A stretch of 5,780 nt of DNA, taken from Armatimonadota bacterium. GTDB taxonomy: Bacteria > Armatimonadota > Hebobacteria > Hebobacterales > WVXJ01. Below the pieces are notes generated by a model that was not told the origin of the DNA, ran no database searches, and worked only from the letters and a program-made list of their open reading frames with translations. Location of the stretch: the NCBI GenBank assembly GCA_011773575.1, contig WVXJ01000026.1:1-5780 (forward strand), written 5' to 3'. The position numbers and the translations under genes are program-made. Of this stretch, positions 5,694 to 5,780 are shown in pieces (the stretch's first letter is position 1; each line of letters opens with the position of its first letter).

Positions 5694-5780
5694 CTATGCG
5701 TCACTGCGATTTCCCTCTGCGGGGGCGCCGAGGCGTTCACCCGGTCGGGCGAGGAGGCAGGTTGCGAACAGCACTCCTCC

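Noticed and set aside
5694..5780. A minus-strand frame open from the window end to a TAG at 5696-5694 (28 codons), possibly the tail of an upstream gene.
   Set aside because: The translation (rich in R, G, A and P) shows no recognisable motif, another minus-strand frame is also open across this stretch, and GC-rich DNA often leaves frames open. The flanking hairpins look like intergenic DNA.

Overview
The window reads as a chromosomal segment of a GC-rich bacterium, most likely an uncultivated environmental lineage. It carries five protein-coding genes (one cut by the window edge) and four intergenic gaps rich in short repeats and hairpins. No rRNA, tRNA, CRISPR array, transposase or phage gene is visible, and no gene-free stretch exceeds 300 bases. 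The lineage cannot be fixed from sequence alone. The intergenic repeats (TTGAGAGTTCAG-type, CACCGCAGAGAC-type and GTAGGG-hairpin type) and the secreted DUF4139 protein recall Armatimonadota or PVC-like environmental genomes. That is an impression from memory, not a search result.

Layout. On the minus strand at 1-1502, a HAD-family phosphatase/phosphomutase gene (1502 to 786) is followed after 35 bases by the start of a UDP-glucose 6-dehydrogenase gene (750 to beyond base 1). The two probably form one operon making or handling activated sugars for surface polysaccharide. Divergently, at 1649-3265 (+), lies a gene for an exported 538-residue DUF4139-type protein of unknown function. A near-identical 23-base direct repeat sits in the gap on each side of it. 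After a 251-base gap with a good sigma70-like promoter candidate comes a ribokinase gene (3517-4455, +). Convergent to it is a short, divergent rmuC-like gene (5647 to 4628, -) for a membrane-anchored coiled-coil protein with a nuclease-fold core. The last 130 bases hold a GC-rich hairpin and no convincing gene.

How the genes relate. Sugar metabolism links three of them (dehydrogenase, HAD enzyme, ribokinase), but only the HAD-ugd pair looks co-transcribed. The ribokinase has no transporter or regulator next to it. The DUF4139 and RmuC proteins act in the envelope or on DNA and show no clear link to the sugar genes.

There is no strong sign of a new defence, mobile or regulatory system. The most unusual material is the intergenic repeat architecture: paired repeats around the DUF4139 gene, a hairpin module apparently inserted in another repeat, and a compact 72-base element with inverted ends and two internal hairpins.
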